Positions 25,497 to 33,800 of a DNA stretch of 39,213 nt are shown here, in pieces. A model generated the notes under the pieces. The model was not told where the DNA came from. It worked only from the letters and a program-made list of their open reading frames with translations, and did no database searches. Source of the DNA: JAIVGV01 sp035295985 (lineage in GTDB: Bacteria; Acidobacteriota; Blastocatellia; Pyrinomonadales; Pyrinomonadaceae). A program made the translations under genes and the position numbers. Location: positions 1 through 39,213 of the forward strand of contig DATHBT010000133.1 in assembly GCA_035295985.1 (NCBI GenBank), in the 5' to 3' direction. Within the stretch, counting starts at the first letter, position 1, and each line of letters opens with the position of its first letter.

Positions 25497-26723
25497 ATGA
25501 GACGCAGTTCGCGCGCGGCGCTCGCCGCGCTGATCGCTTCCCTGCTCCCCTGGGGCGAGGTGGTGATTTCAGACACGGCCGCAGCCCAGGCGCCCGACGC
25601 GCGTAGGATACTCCGCGAGGCTGGCGACGCTTGCCGATCCGTGAGGTCGATAGAGTACGCGGAGGAGCAGGAGCCTGTTGGGGAGGGGGGCGAGCACCGC
25701 CACACGGTTCGCGCCGCCGTCCGGCAGGCCAGGGCCGCCGTGGCGGCGGCGGGCTTCCTGCCCGGAAAGTTTGCGGTCGAAGGCGCGATCCTCCACGCGG
25801 ATCGCGAGCCGGCGTCGTTCGCGTTCTCTTACGACGGTAAAACGCTGCGCGTCCTCGACGCGTCGGAAAAGACGATAAAAGTTCTCAGGTCGCCCGCGCC
25901 TTACACGGCCGGACAACTGCTCGGCCCGGTCGGCATGACCGGGCTGCGGCAATTCACGGAAGAGCAGCCCTTCCTCAACATCCTGGAGCGCGCCGACCGC
26001 GTCGAGCACGAGGGCACGAAGACCGTCCACGGCGTCGCCTGTCATGTCGTCGCCGTCACCTCGACCGTCGAGCATCCAGCTTTAGGTAAGCAAACCATCG
26101 TGTCGAGGTGGTACATCGGGGCCGACGATAAGCTCCCGCGCGGGGCCGAACTCGGCGGCGTGCGCAAGACCCTGCGCATCACCGCAGTAAACCGCGCGCT
26201 GCCCGAGACGGCTTTCGTCCTGCAACCGCGCAAGGGCTACGGCGAGAGGCTCGTGACGGGCGCGGAGCCGAAGCGCAAGGGCCTGCTGCCCGTGGGAGCG
26301 GAAGCGCCGGACTGGAAACTCACCGATCCGGAAGGGCGCGCGCACACGCTCTCCGACTACCGCGGCCGCCTGGTGCTGCTCGACTTCTGGGGCACCTGGT
26401 GCGTGCCCTGCCTGAAGACGATGCCCGGCATTCAGAGCCTGCACGAGAAGTTCAAGGACAGGGGACTCGTCGTGCTCGGCGTCACGCTGGGCGGAGACGA
26501 GGCGGGCGACCCCGTGGCCTTCATGAAGGCCCACGGCTTCACGTACAGAATTCTGCTGAAGGGCGACGACATCTCCGCCCTCTACAACGTCGCCGTGCTG
26601 CCCGCGCTCTACCTCGTCGGCGACGACGGCCGTGTCGTCCACGCCGAGTACGGCCTGCGTGAGGGGGCGAAGGAAGACCTCACGCGCATCATCGAAGGCT
26701 ACCTGCGCCGGCGCGGGCGCTGA
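25497..26723 (+). CDS. Exported TlpA-like thioredoxin-fold protein with N-terminal LolA/DUF2092-like domain
   Basis: The 408-residue product has a signal peptide (RAALAALIASLLPWGEVVI, cleavage near AAAQA). Residues about 40-250 look like an outer-membrane-lipoprotein-sorting-like (LolA/DUF2092) beta fold (FAFSYDGKTLRVLDASEKTI, VHGVACHVVAVTS, SRWYIGADDKLPRGAEL). The C-terminal TlpA/AhpC-type thioredoxin domain (about 260-408) has GAEAPDWKLTDPEG, LLDFWGTWCVPCLKTMPG with the CVPC active site and cis-Pro in VLPALYLVGDDG. Such proteins act in periplasmic thiol-disulfide exchange. The ribosome-binding site GGAGGA lies before the ATG. It is divergent from the AraC gene with a 195-bp shared control region. 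Confidence 0.9.
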   Translation: MRRSSRAALAALIASLLPWGEVVISDTAAAQAPDARRILREAGDACRSVRSIEYAEEQEPVGEGGEHRHTVRAAVRQARAAVAAAGFLPGKFAVEGAILHADREPASFAFSYDGKTLRVLDASEKTIKVLRSPAPYTAGQLLGPVGMTGLRQFTEEQPFLNILERADRVEHEGTKTVHGVACHVVAVTSTVEHPALGKQTIVSRWYIGADDKLPRGAELGGVRKTLRITAVNRALPETAFVLQPRKGYGERLVTGAEPKRKGLLPVGAEAPDWKLTDPEGRAHTLSDYRGRLVLLDFWGTWCVPCLKTMPGIQSLHEKFKDRGLVVLGVTLGGDEAGDPVAFMKAHGFTYRILLKGDDISALYNVAVLPALYLVGDDGRVVHAEYGLREGAKEDLTRIIEGYLRRRGR

Positions 26724-26895
26724 GCTCGGACGTATCTTCCGCCCGCGCCACGGCTCTGCGCTCCTGATCGCGCAGCCTCGCGGCAGGCGTCGCGGCCACC
26801 CTAACTGTGCCGCCACACCGGGAAGTAAAAGGGATGGATGTGATGCGAATCATTCGGACCTTCGTCGTAGCCGCGCGGTCGGCCGTGAGGTGAAG

Positions 26896-27603
26896 ATGAG
26901 ATCTGTAAAGAGCGTCGGCCGAGTTACCGGCCTCCTGTTCCTGGCGCAGGCCCTCCTTGCAGTACCGGTGTACACAGAGGTGGGGATGATGCGGGCCGTG
27001 ATCGCGCCGGACTTCCTGGCGAATGCCGCGGGAAGTGCGACGCAGATCAGGGTGGCGGTGCTCCTCACGCTCGTGCTCAGCGCGCTAACGCTCGCCGCGG
27101 CGCTCACGGCCTGGCCCGTCCTTCGCCGGCATAGCGAGAGGATGGCGCTCCTGTTTCTGGCGCTGGGCGTCGTCGGGTTGGCGACACAAGCCGTGGAGGC
27201 CCTCGTCACCCGCAGCATGGTGTCAATGAGCCTGATGTACACGAAGGCGGGCCCACCGAAAGAGATCCTCGAGCCGCTGGGGGCGATAGCCCGCTCGGCG
27301 TGGTCCTCGTCGCATTTCGTGAATCTGGCGCTCGGCCACGTCAAAGCCTTCGTGTTCTTCGCCATCGTATTCCGCTTCGCTCTTGTTCCTCGCGTGCTCG
27401 GAGGGATCGGGATGGCTGCTACTCTTCTGTCAACCACGGCGGCCACAATGCCCCTCATCGGATACCCGTTCTCGTACGCGATGGTTGGGCCGGCGGGTCT
27501 GACGCAGCTCGTCCTTGCCCTCTGGCTGACCGCCAAGGGTTTCGCTGATCATCGACACAAATCCCTTAGCGGAGCGGAGCGCATTGAACTTTCAGGGGTG
27601 TAG
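26896..27603 (+). CDS. DUF4386 membrane protein (first of a tandem pair)
   Basis: The ATG at 26896 follows GAGGTGAAG. The 235-residue protein has about six membrane helices, opening RVTGLLFLAQALLAVPVYT and including VAVLLTLVLSALTLAAALTA, MALLFLALGVVGLATQAVEA and HVKAFVFFAIVFRFALVPRV, with the late LGGIGMAATLLSTTAATMPL. This is the layout of DUF4386, multispan proteins of unknown function. A longer in-frame reading begins upstream but overlaps the TlpA-like gene. A second DUF4386 gene follows after 158 bp. Confidence 0.8.
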   Translation: MRSVKSVGRVTGLLFLAQALLAVPVYTEVGMMRAVIAPDFLANAAGSATQIRVAVLLTLVLSALTLAAALTAWPVLRRHSERMALLFLALGVVGLATQAVEALVTRSMVSMSLMYTKAGPPKEILEPLGAIARSAWSSSHFVNLALGHVKAFVFFAIVFRFALVPRVLGGIGMAATLLSTTAATMPLIGYPFSYAMVGPAGLTQLVLALWLTAKGFADHRHKSLSGAERIELSGV

Positions 27604-27761
27604 AACTCTAAAGCGGTGGGCGAGGCTCGGGTGTCTGACTGCCCAGTCGGGCGTCGGCGGGGACGGCAGCGCCAGTCGGTAGAAGCTCCGTCTACACATA
27701 GTGTGAGGATGATTGGCGATGGAGGGCCAAGATTTATAGCCGAAGAAGGGGAAGTCCAGCT

Positions 27762-28508
27762 ATGAACACTGTCCCGAACGTGGACGACCGTCAAGGGATC
27801 GCACCGGCGCGAGCGGCGTCGGTTCAGAAATACGCAAGAGTTGCCGGAGTCCTGTTTCTACTGTCGATTGCGGCCGGCTTCTTCGGTGAGGTCTACGTCC
27901 CGTCGAAGCTCATTGTGTCAGCCGACGCGGCGGCCACGGCGAGAAACATTACGACGAACAACTCGCTGTTCCGCCTAGGCTTCGCCATCTACCTCGTGGA
28001 AGCTCTGTGTGATACCGCTCTGGCGCTGATCCTTTACGTCTTGCTGAAACCCGTCGTGAAGAGTCTCGCACTGCTCTCCGCATTTTTCGGCCTCATATCC
28101 ACCGCCCTTTACGCCGTCGCCGAGCTCTTTTACTTCGCGGCTTCGCTTATTGTCGGGGGCGCCGATTACCTGAAGACCTTCTCGCCCGATCAATTGAACA
28201 CCCTCGCGCTGCTCTCGTTGAAGGTGTTCGGACACGGTGCCGGGATTTTCATGGTGTTCTACGGCGTCGCCAGTGTCCTTCGCGGGTACCTAATCTTTCG
28301 ATCCGGCTTCCTTCCGAGATTCCTCGGCGTTCTCCTGATGCTCGCCGGCCTCGGATTTATCACGAAGAACTTCGCGCTTGTGCTGGCGCCGGCCTACGCC
28401 TCGGATGTCCTGCTTCTGCCCATGTTTCTCGCCGTAGTTTCATTGACAGTGTGGCTGCTCGTGAGGGGCGTCGACGTTCCGAAGTGGGAGGCGAAGGCAC
28501 AGCAGTAG
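27762..28508 (+). CDS. DUF4386 membrane protein (second of a tandem pair)
   Basis: A 248-residue multispan protein. The soluble N-terminus is followed by KYARVAGVLFLLSIAAGFFG, then VEALCDTALALILYVLLKPV, LSAFFGLISTALYAVAELFY, FMVFYGVASVLRGYLIFRSG and FLPRFLGVLLMLAGLGF, the typical DUF4386 spacing with six helices. It is a distant paralogue of the preceding gene. AGGGGAAG precedes the start. Function unknown. Confidence 0.88.
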   Translation: MNTVPNVDDRQGIAPARAASVQKYARVAGVLFLLSIAAGFFGEVYVPSKLIVSADAAATARNITTNNSLFRLGFAIYLVEALCDTALALILYVLLKPVVKSLALLSAFFGLISTALYAVAELFYFAASLIVGGADYLKTFSPDQLNTLALLSLKVFGHGAGIFMVFYGVASVLRGYLIFRSGFLPRFLGVLLMLAGLGFITKNFALVLAPAYASDVLLLPMFLAVVSLTVWLLVRGVDVPKWEAKAQQ

Positions 28509-29158
28509 CAGGCGACCTACTCCTCCCGGAGAAGTTAGAGGTTGATGCCCCCACGCTTAAGTTCTTGTTAGGTGTAGGCGAAGTCGGGCTGCGTGAAGTG
28601 CAGCGCAGGCGACCGAACCGGGGAAGAGCGCCCAGGTTGACCGAAGTCGCGCCGAAGCTCGCGCGCTTCGGCATCCTGCGTCTCGTCCGAGGCCTGATGA
28701 GTGTCAGTTCTCGTACGACGAGACGATCTTCTGGCGTGAGTCCACTGAGTAGGCACGCATGAAGAAGGTTCGGCTTATTCACAGTGCCACGCAACTGCAA
28801 AACGGAGTATTTTGGGCGAAAGTTGAGGTCAGGGTATCGTTATCAGACCTGCCCCAAAGCGCGACTTCCCTTCTCTTCAATACACCAGACTGGTGGATGA
28901 TCTGCGCGCGGGTTTAGTCCGCTATCGCCTCAGCGACTCAGGAGCAGGGGTCGCCCACTGTCCGGCCCCCCTGCTTATTACCGTTTGCCTCCCCGCAGGC
29001 TTTCCTCTATCGTGCGCCGCATCCGGGCGGTCGGTGAACCCTTCCGCCCACCGGTCGCCGGGGTGAGGATAGTGACCGGAACTGTGAGGGGCGCGCACGC
29101 CTTGGGGGCCGCGATCCCTTCCGCTTTCCCCGTCCCCGCGCGTTACGACGCCAAGCGC
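28509..29158. other. Gene-poor stretch of about 650 bp
   Basis: No gene I can support. A 52-codon open frame at 28759-28917 and a longer arginine-rich frame across 28509-28762 were considered and rejected. An isolated GTTAGGT at 28567-28573 resembles an attC R' box but lacks arms. The right part (28940-29150) is GC-rich and featureless. Confidence 0.5.
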
Positions 29159-29161
29159 TGA

Positions 29162-29410
29162 AAGGCCGGCCCGGGCAGGGCGCGCGACATGCTTGTGGAG
29201 GCGGCGTGGTGCATCCTCAGGAAGAGGAGCGACAGGAAAGCCGCGCTGCACGACTGGGCGGCGGGGATCGCCGCGCGGTGCGACCCGAGAGTGGCGGTCG
29301 TCGCGCTGGCGCGCAAGCTGGCCGGCATCCTCTTCGCCATGAGGCGGGACGGCACCTGCCTCGCGGCCGGCCCGTCAGGGCCCGGAGTGGCGGCCGCCGC
29401 GGCGGCTTAG
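29162..29410 (+). pseudogene. IS110-family transposase C-terminal remnant
   Basis: The frame reads KAGPGRARDMLVEAAWCIL, then VAVVALARKLAGILFAMRRD and ends after an Ala-rich tail. This corresponds to the last 75 residues of IS110-type transposases (K-A-G-x-x-x-A-R-x-x-L-V-E-A-A-W ... A-R-K-L-A-x-I-L-x-A-M). A stop codon immediately precedes it, and no RuvC-like N-terminal domain is present upstream, so it is a broken copy. Confidence 0.75.
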
Positions 29411-29659
29411 CGCCTCAGTACGCAAAGTCACATCGCCTTCGGCGAGTTCCGGAGCACGGCGCGGCAAGCACGGGAAATAACCTGGCGGCGATCTGCATGC
29501 CGTGATTGAGGTGGTGCCGCCGCGCCCCAGAACCCAACGATGCGCCGGGCGGAGCAAAGCCCGCCCTCGAGAGAGCGCGGACAGAAGGATGACACAGAAC
29601 TCGCTGAACAGGTGGGGTGCGCCTGAGTGATGAAGGAGAGATGTAAGAAATCTCTTGAC
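29411..29659. other. Non-coding stretch after the IS110 remnant
   Basis: No supported gene. GC-rich on the left, turning AT-richer towards 29640. It may include the former right end of the IS110 copy but no end could be fixed. Confidence 0.4.
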
Positions 29660-29905
29660 TCAAACCGCCGCTTCACAGAGGTTATTACGTAGACAATAAC
29701 TCGACTCCGACAACATACTCGAGAGAGGGTCGTACACGCGCCACAAGGTGTGGCTCATCCCCGTCGCGTCGTCCCCCTCCATCCCGGCGTACTTGTGCCT
29801 CACCCCGCCCGGCTGGCCGTACTGCTGATCGGCCGCCCGCATCCCGACCCCGGCGACTAAAGAGTCTTCGCCGAAGGGCAGGTAGTCGTGCCGACGGACG
29901 ACACT
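29660..29905 (-). pseudogene. Orphan Rhs core fragment (displaced duplicate)
   Basis: The minus strand encodes VVRRHDYLPFGEDSLVAGVG and continues through GGVRHKYAGMEGDDATGMSH to WRVYDPLSS, the same as a segment of the intact Rhs protein (31725-31900). Over 29771-29890 versus 31778-31897 the DNA is identical at all 120 positions. Beyond YDPLS the homology ends, before the conserved DPLGL junction, and the frame closes soon after. On the other side AT-rich DNA without Rhs homology begins. It is a recombination product, not a full toxin-tip module. Confidence 0.85.
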
Positions 29906-30047
29906 ATTTTTACCAGAATGGAATTTTGAAGCGCTAATGTGACGACTACTACTAATCGGACCGCTAAAGAAATCTTTATTGTGTGATGTATGAAACACAT
30001 TAAGCCTCTCATCTCGAATGTAAGTTTCGACTAGATGAAATGTAGCA

Positions 30048-30695
30048 CTATCTAATGGTCTCAACTTTAGAATATGTTTTTCTGATAATGAGCGTCTGCT
30101 CGGGCTTGAGAATGCGTCCAGGATCATTACTCTTGTCGAGACCAAGGAGGAGCGTGATTCTTATCCCCTTGGCCGCAACCGTCCCAAAAGGTCTGAGGGG
30201 AGACTCCACAACTCGACCACCACTCTCAACAAATAGCAATGACCCTTTAGGCATTACTTTCTCTGAGGCGATCTTCCACAACACATCTTTCTGAGCCAGC
30301 CAAATCTCCCCCTGTTTCCCATAATCAGGCCCGGCGACAATCGCTGCGATTAACTCATCTTCCGTTAAAGGCGGGTACTGCGCGTATAAGCCGGAGCATT
30401 GTTTTTGTTCATTGAACATTCTGATTGCTTCGGTGAGAGGAGTCTCCGTCGGATAGCCATATATTTCCATGTCTTGTCTTCTTTCGCTCTCCTCGTAAGG
30501 GATAGACTTGTCTTTGAGTGTCATGAACCGGCACGGATCCTTCGCCGGCTTATCTTGTTCTTGTTTGCTCATACTGACAATGCCTAGAAAGAAAGCCCTT
30601 CCGGATGTAGTAATGTTTGACCATATCGGCCAAGTAGCCAGAGCGATTGCTAACAAGACGATTAGCAACAGGTACGGCTTTTGTACGTATTTCAT
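30048..30695 (-). CDS. Membrane-anchored hypothetical protein in the Rhs immunity position
   Basis: The ATG at 30695 is chosen over 30713 because AGGAGG (30702-30707) is correctly spaced. The 215-residue protein begins MKYVQKPYLLLIVLLAIALA, one N-terminal helix that could be a signal anchor; the rest is soluble and would be periplasmic, with PLTEDELIAAIVAGPDYGKQ and IWLAQKDVLWKIASEKVMPK. No family name is certain, though I recall similar hypothetical proteins in Acidobacteriota and Planctomycetes. It follows the Rhs gene by 122 bp on the same strand and is much less GC-rich than the Rhs core, as Rhs immunity genes often are. An anchored periplasmic protein would suit a toxin acting on the cell wall. 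An unrelated role remains possible. Confidence 0.7.
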   Translation of the reverse strand: MKYVQKPYLLLIVLLAIALATWPIWSNITTSGRAFFLGIVSMSKQEQDKPAKDPCRFMTLKDKSIPYEESERRQDMEIYGYPTETPLTEAIRMFNEQKQCSGLYAQYPPLTEDELIAAIVAGPDYGKQGEIWLAQKDVLWKIASEKVMPKGSLLFVESGGRVVESPLRPFGTVAAKGIRITLLLGLDKSNDPGRILKPEQTLIIRKTYSKVETIR

Positions 30696-30817
30696 AAACA
30701 ATCCTCCTATCATCTAAAATCCGCTGGCAGCTAGTGTAACCATAATGGTTGTCCGGCCTGGGCGAACGGAACGAATGTACTGTCGGTTCAGTTTACATGT
30801 TGGAAACACTCGCTAGT

Positions 30818-33800
30818 TCATTTACATTTTTTGCATGGAACATCCACTGGCTTCGCATTTCTCACCCTTAGATTTACGACATTGAACCTTCCCGCGTCAC
30901 TGTGGTATTGCCTTGTAGAGTCGAAAGCCATTACCCTGGTTCTGGGAGGCCCGGCGAATTGTTCTACTACTTTCATTCCCCGTGAGCGACTGTCCCAACC
31001 TAAAAAGATTACAGTGTGGTTACCTGAATTCAAGTTTCTGTAGATCCCCGCCTCCCTGTCAAAGGTAGCCAGAACCGTTCCCTTTTGAAGAGGCATCCCG
31101 TAAGTCACCTCTTCCCCCATTACCCAATTGGGAGTTAGACGATGACCACGGTTGATCCGGCTCTCCACAAAAGTTTCCTGTTCAATTTGCCATTCTAAAG
31201 GCAGACGGGCGCATTGGAATATACCTCTACCGTCTCGGTATCCTTCGTGACTCCCAACTTCAGCTTGTCTTTCGAGTTCATCCACGTTTGAGACGACGAA
31301 CGGAACAGTCTGCTGCGCCTCCCCGGTCTGCTGAGCCTCGGCCGCCTCCTCCACCATGGTGACAGAAGTCGCCACGATCTCAAGGTTGCCGTTGCCCGCG
31401 ATCACCCTCCGCGCGTCTTCGAGCGACAGCCCCTTCTTGATCAGCGCGTTGACGTAGTTCGCCTGTAGCGCGTCGCCCACCCGCCCGTCGAAGCCGGCCT
31501 GTGCGTCCGCGATGACGCCCGGCCCGCCGAAGTGCGGGTCGAAGAACCCCGGGTCGCCGCCCCAGAAGCTGGCCGACGCGCCGCCCCACCCCTGCGACGC
31601 CGGCATCAGCCCCAGTGGGTCGGTCAGGTTCACTGGGTCGTTGTTGACGTAGTTGTAGCGGTTGAACGACTGCGGGCTGGCTAACTCCATGCTCCCCGCG
31701 TAGGGGTCTGTTGCGGTCCACCTGGCGGAGAGCGAGTCGTACTCGCGCCACAGCGTGTGGCTCATCCCGGTCGAGTAGTCCCCCTCCATCCCGGCGTACT
31801 TGTGCCTCACCCCGCCCGGCTGGCCGTACTGCTGATCGGCCGCCCGCATCCCGACCCCGGCGACTAAAGAGTCTTCGCCGAAGGGCAGGTAGTCGTGGCG
31901 CGCCACCACCGTCTGCCCGGCCATCACCACGCGCGTCGAGCCTTGATGATCCGCCGCGACGTACTTCGTCCCACCGTTAGTGACGCTGCCGCCGTACTCG
32001 GCGACCAGCTTCCCGAAGGCGTCGTAGATCATCACCTGCGTGACGTGCCCGCCCGCCACGGTCGCCACCCGCTGCCCCGCCCCGTCGTACACACTGATGA
32101 CAGGGTTAGTGCCGTCGAGGTAGGAGGACTGCCGCTGCCGGTTGTTGGCGTCGTACTCGTGGAGCCGCAGCCGGAAGCGGGAGTCGATAGTTACATTGCC
32201 AGCGTCGTCGTAGGTGATCCCTGACGTGAAGCGGTTGGAGGCCTGGTCGAAAGCCCCGTCCTCGACCCAGTGCTGGGCCACCGGGTTGTTATGGTTCTTG
32301 GCCTGCTTCTGGTAGCGGTTGCCGAACCGGTCGTAGTCGTAGTTCAGAAGGTAAGATTGCTGGTTATTGTCCCCGCGGTACTCGCCCGCCGACGAGAGCC
32401 TCCCCAGCTCGTCGTACGCGAAGCGCTGCTGCCACTGCCTCTGCCCGCCGATGAACCCCTCCACGCGGGCCACCTGCCCGCTGTTCTTCGCCTCGTCAAC
32501 GGCGCCGGTCGCCATGTCCACCCGCCCGTACTTGTACTCGTACCGCTGGACGGTCGTAGCCCCCTGCGCGAGCGTGACGCTCGAGAGCTGCATCCGCGCG
32601 CCCGTGTAGCCCAGCGAGTAGGTGGCCCCGTTGCCCAGCGCCATCGACTCCAGCCCGCCGAACGGCGTATACATCATCGCCGAGGCGTAGGCGGTCGCCC
32701 CGCTCCCGACGTTTTGCAGCCGCCCCGCCCCGTCGTAGCCGTATGCGACAACCCGCCCCGACGGGTAGGTCTGCGACGTGAGGCCGCCCCCGAAGTTGTA
32801 CCCGTAACCCATGGCGTAAGGCGTCTCGCCCACCGTCTGCCGGTGGCTCGCCACCCTCCCCATCAGGTCGTAGTCGTAGGCCTGTGAGGTCTGCGGCACT
32901 ACGGCCGTCGCCTCGGTCGCCACCTCGATCAGCCGCCCCTTATTGAAGTAGCCGGCACGCGCCTCGTCGTACCTGTTCGTGACGGCCGGCGTGCCGTCCG
33001 AGTACGTCACCCGCCGGGTGCGGCTGAGCCGGTCGTAGTAGAGCTGTGTGCGGACGCCCCTCGCGTCGTAGGCGCTCGTCGGCAGCCCCCGGTAACTCTC
33101 CCCGCTCCCGTCCCCGGCCTGCTCGTCGTAGACCAGGCGGCGCGACCACGAGGCGTTACCCGTCACGGGGTCGTTGAACGGGATCATGCCCGCCTGCTCG
33201 GCCTGGCGCTCGTGTGTGAGGCGCGAGAGCGCGTCGTACCTGAAGTAGCGGTGCTGGACGTAGCTGGCGGCGGCTTCCGGGTCGAGGCCCGGTTGCGCGA
33301 GCCCCTGGCTGATGCGGACGACGTTGCCCAGCGTGTCGTACTCGTAGAAGCTCGGCTGGGCGGGCGCGCCGGCGGCCCCGAGGCTCCCGCTCGCGCCCGG
33401 CTCGTCCACGCGCACGACGCGGCCCAGGGCGTCCGCCTTCTGCCGCCTCTGCCTGCCGGCCTGATCAGTCACCGTCGTGAAGACGCCCGCGTAGGCCGTT
33501 TCCACCGTCGTGCCGTCGGGCAGCGTGACTCGGACGACGCGACCCAGCGCGTCGTAGGCGGTCGTCGTCCAGTGCGAAGGCTGCTCGGCCGTCGCCCAGT
33601 AGGCGGCCGCACCCGGATCGGCCCCGCCCGCTATGGTAGTGCGGAAGGGGTTCGACGCCTGGCTCGCCCGCCCCACCTGGTCGTAGCGCGTCTCCGAGAC
33701 GACGTAAGTCGTGCCCGCTTCCAGGGCGAAGGAGCGACTCGCCCTCCCCAGCCTGTCGAAGAACTGGTAGGCGTGCGTGCTCCGGGTCGCGTCGAGCCGC

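Noticed and set aside
28567..28573. GTTAGGT box resembling an attC R' box
   Set aside because: No RYYYAAC partner and no complementary arms nearby.
28759..28917. 52-codon open frame starting MKKVRLIHSATQLQ
   Set aside because: No good ribosome-binding site, no recognised motif, and it stands alone in a degraded region; could be chance.
29660..29905. Second functional Rhs toxin gene
   Set aside because: Only about 60-70 residues of core are present, without start region, DPxGL junction or tip domain.
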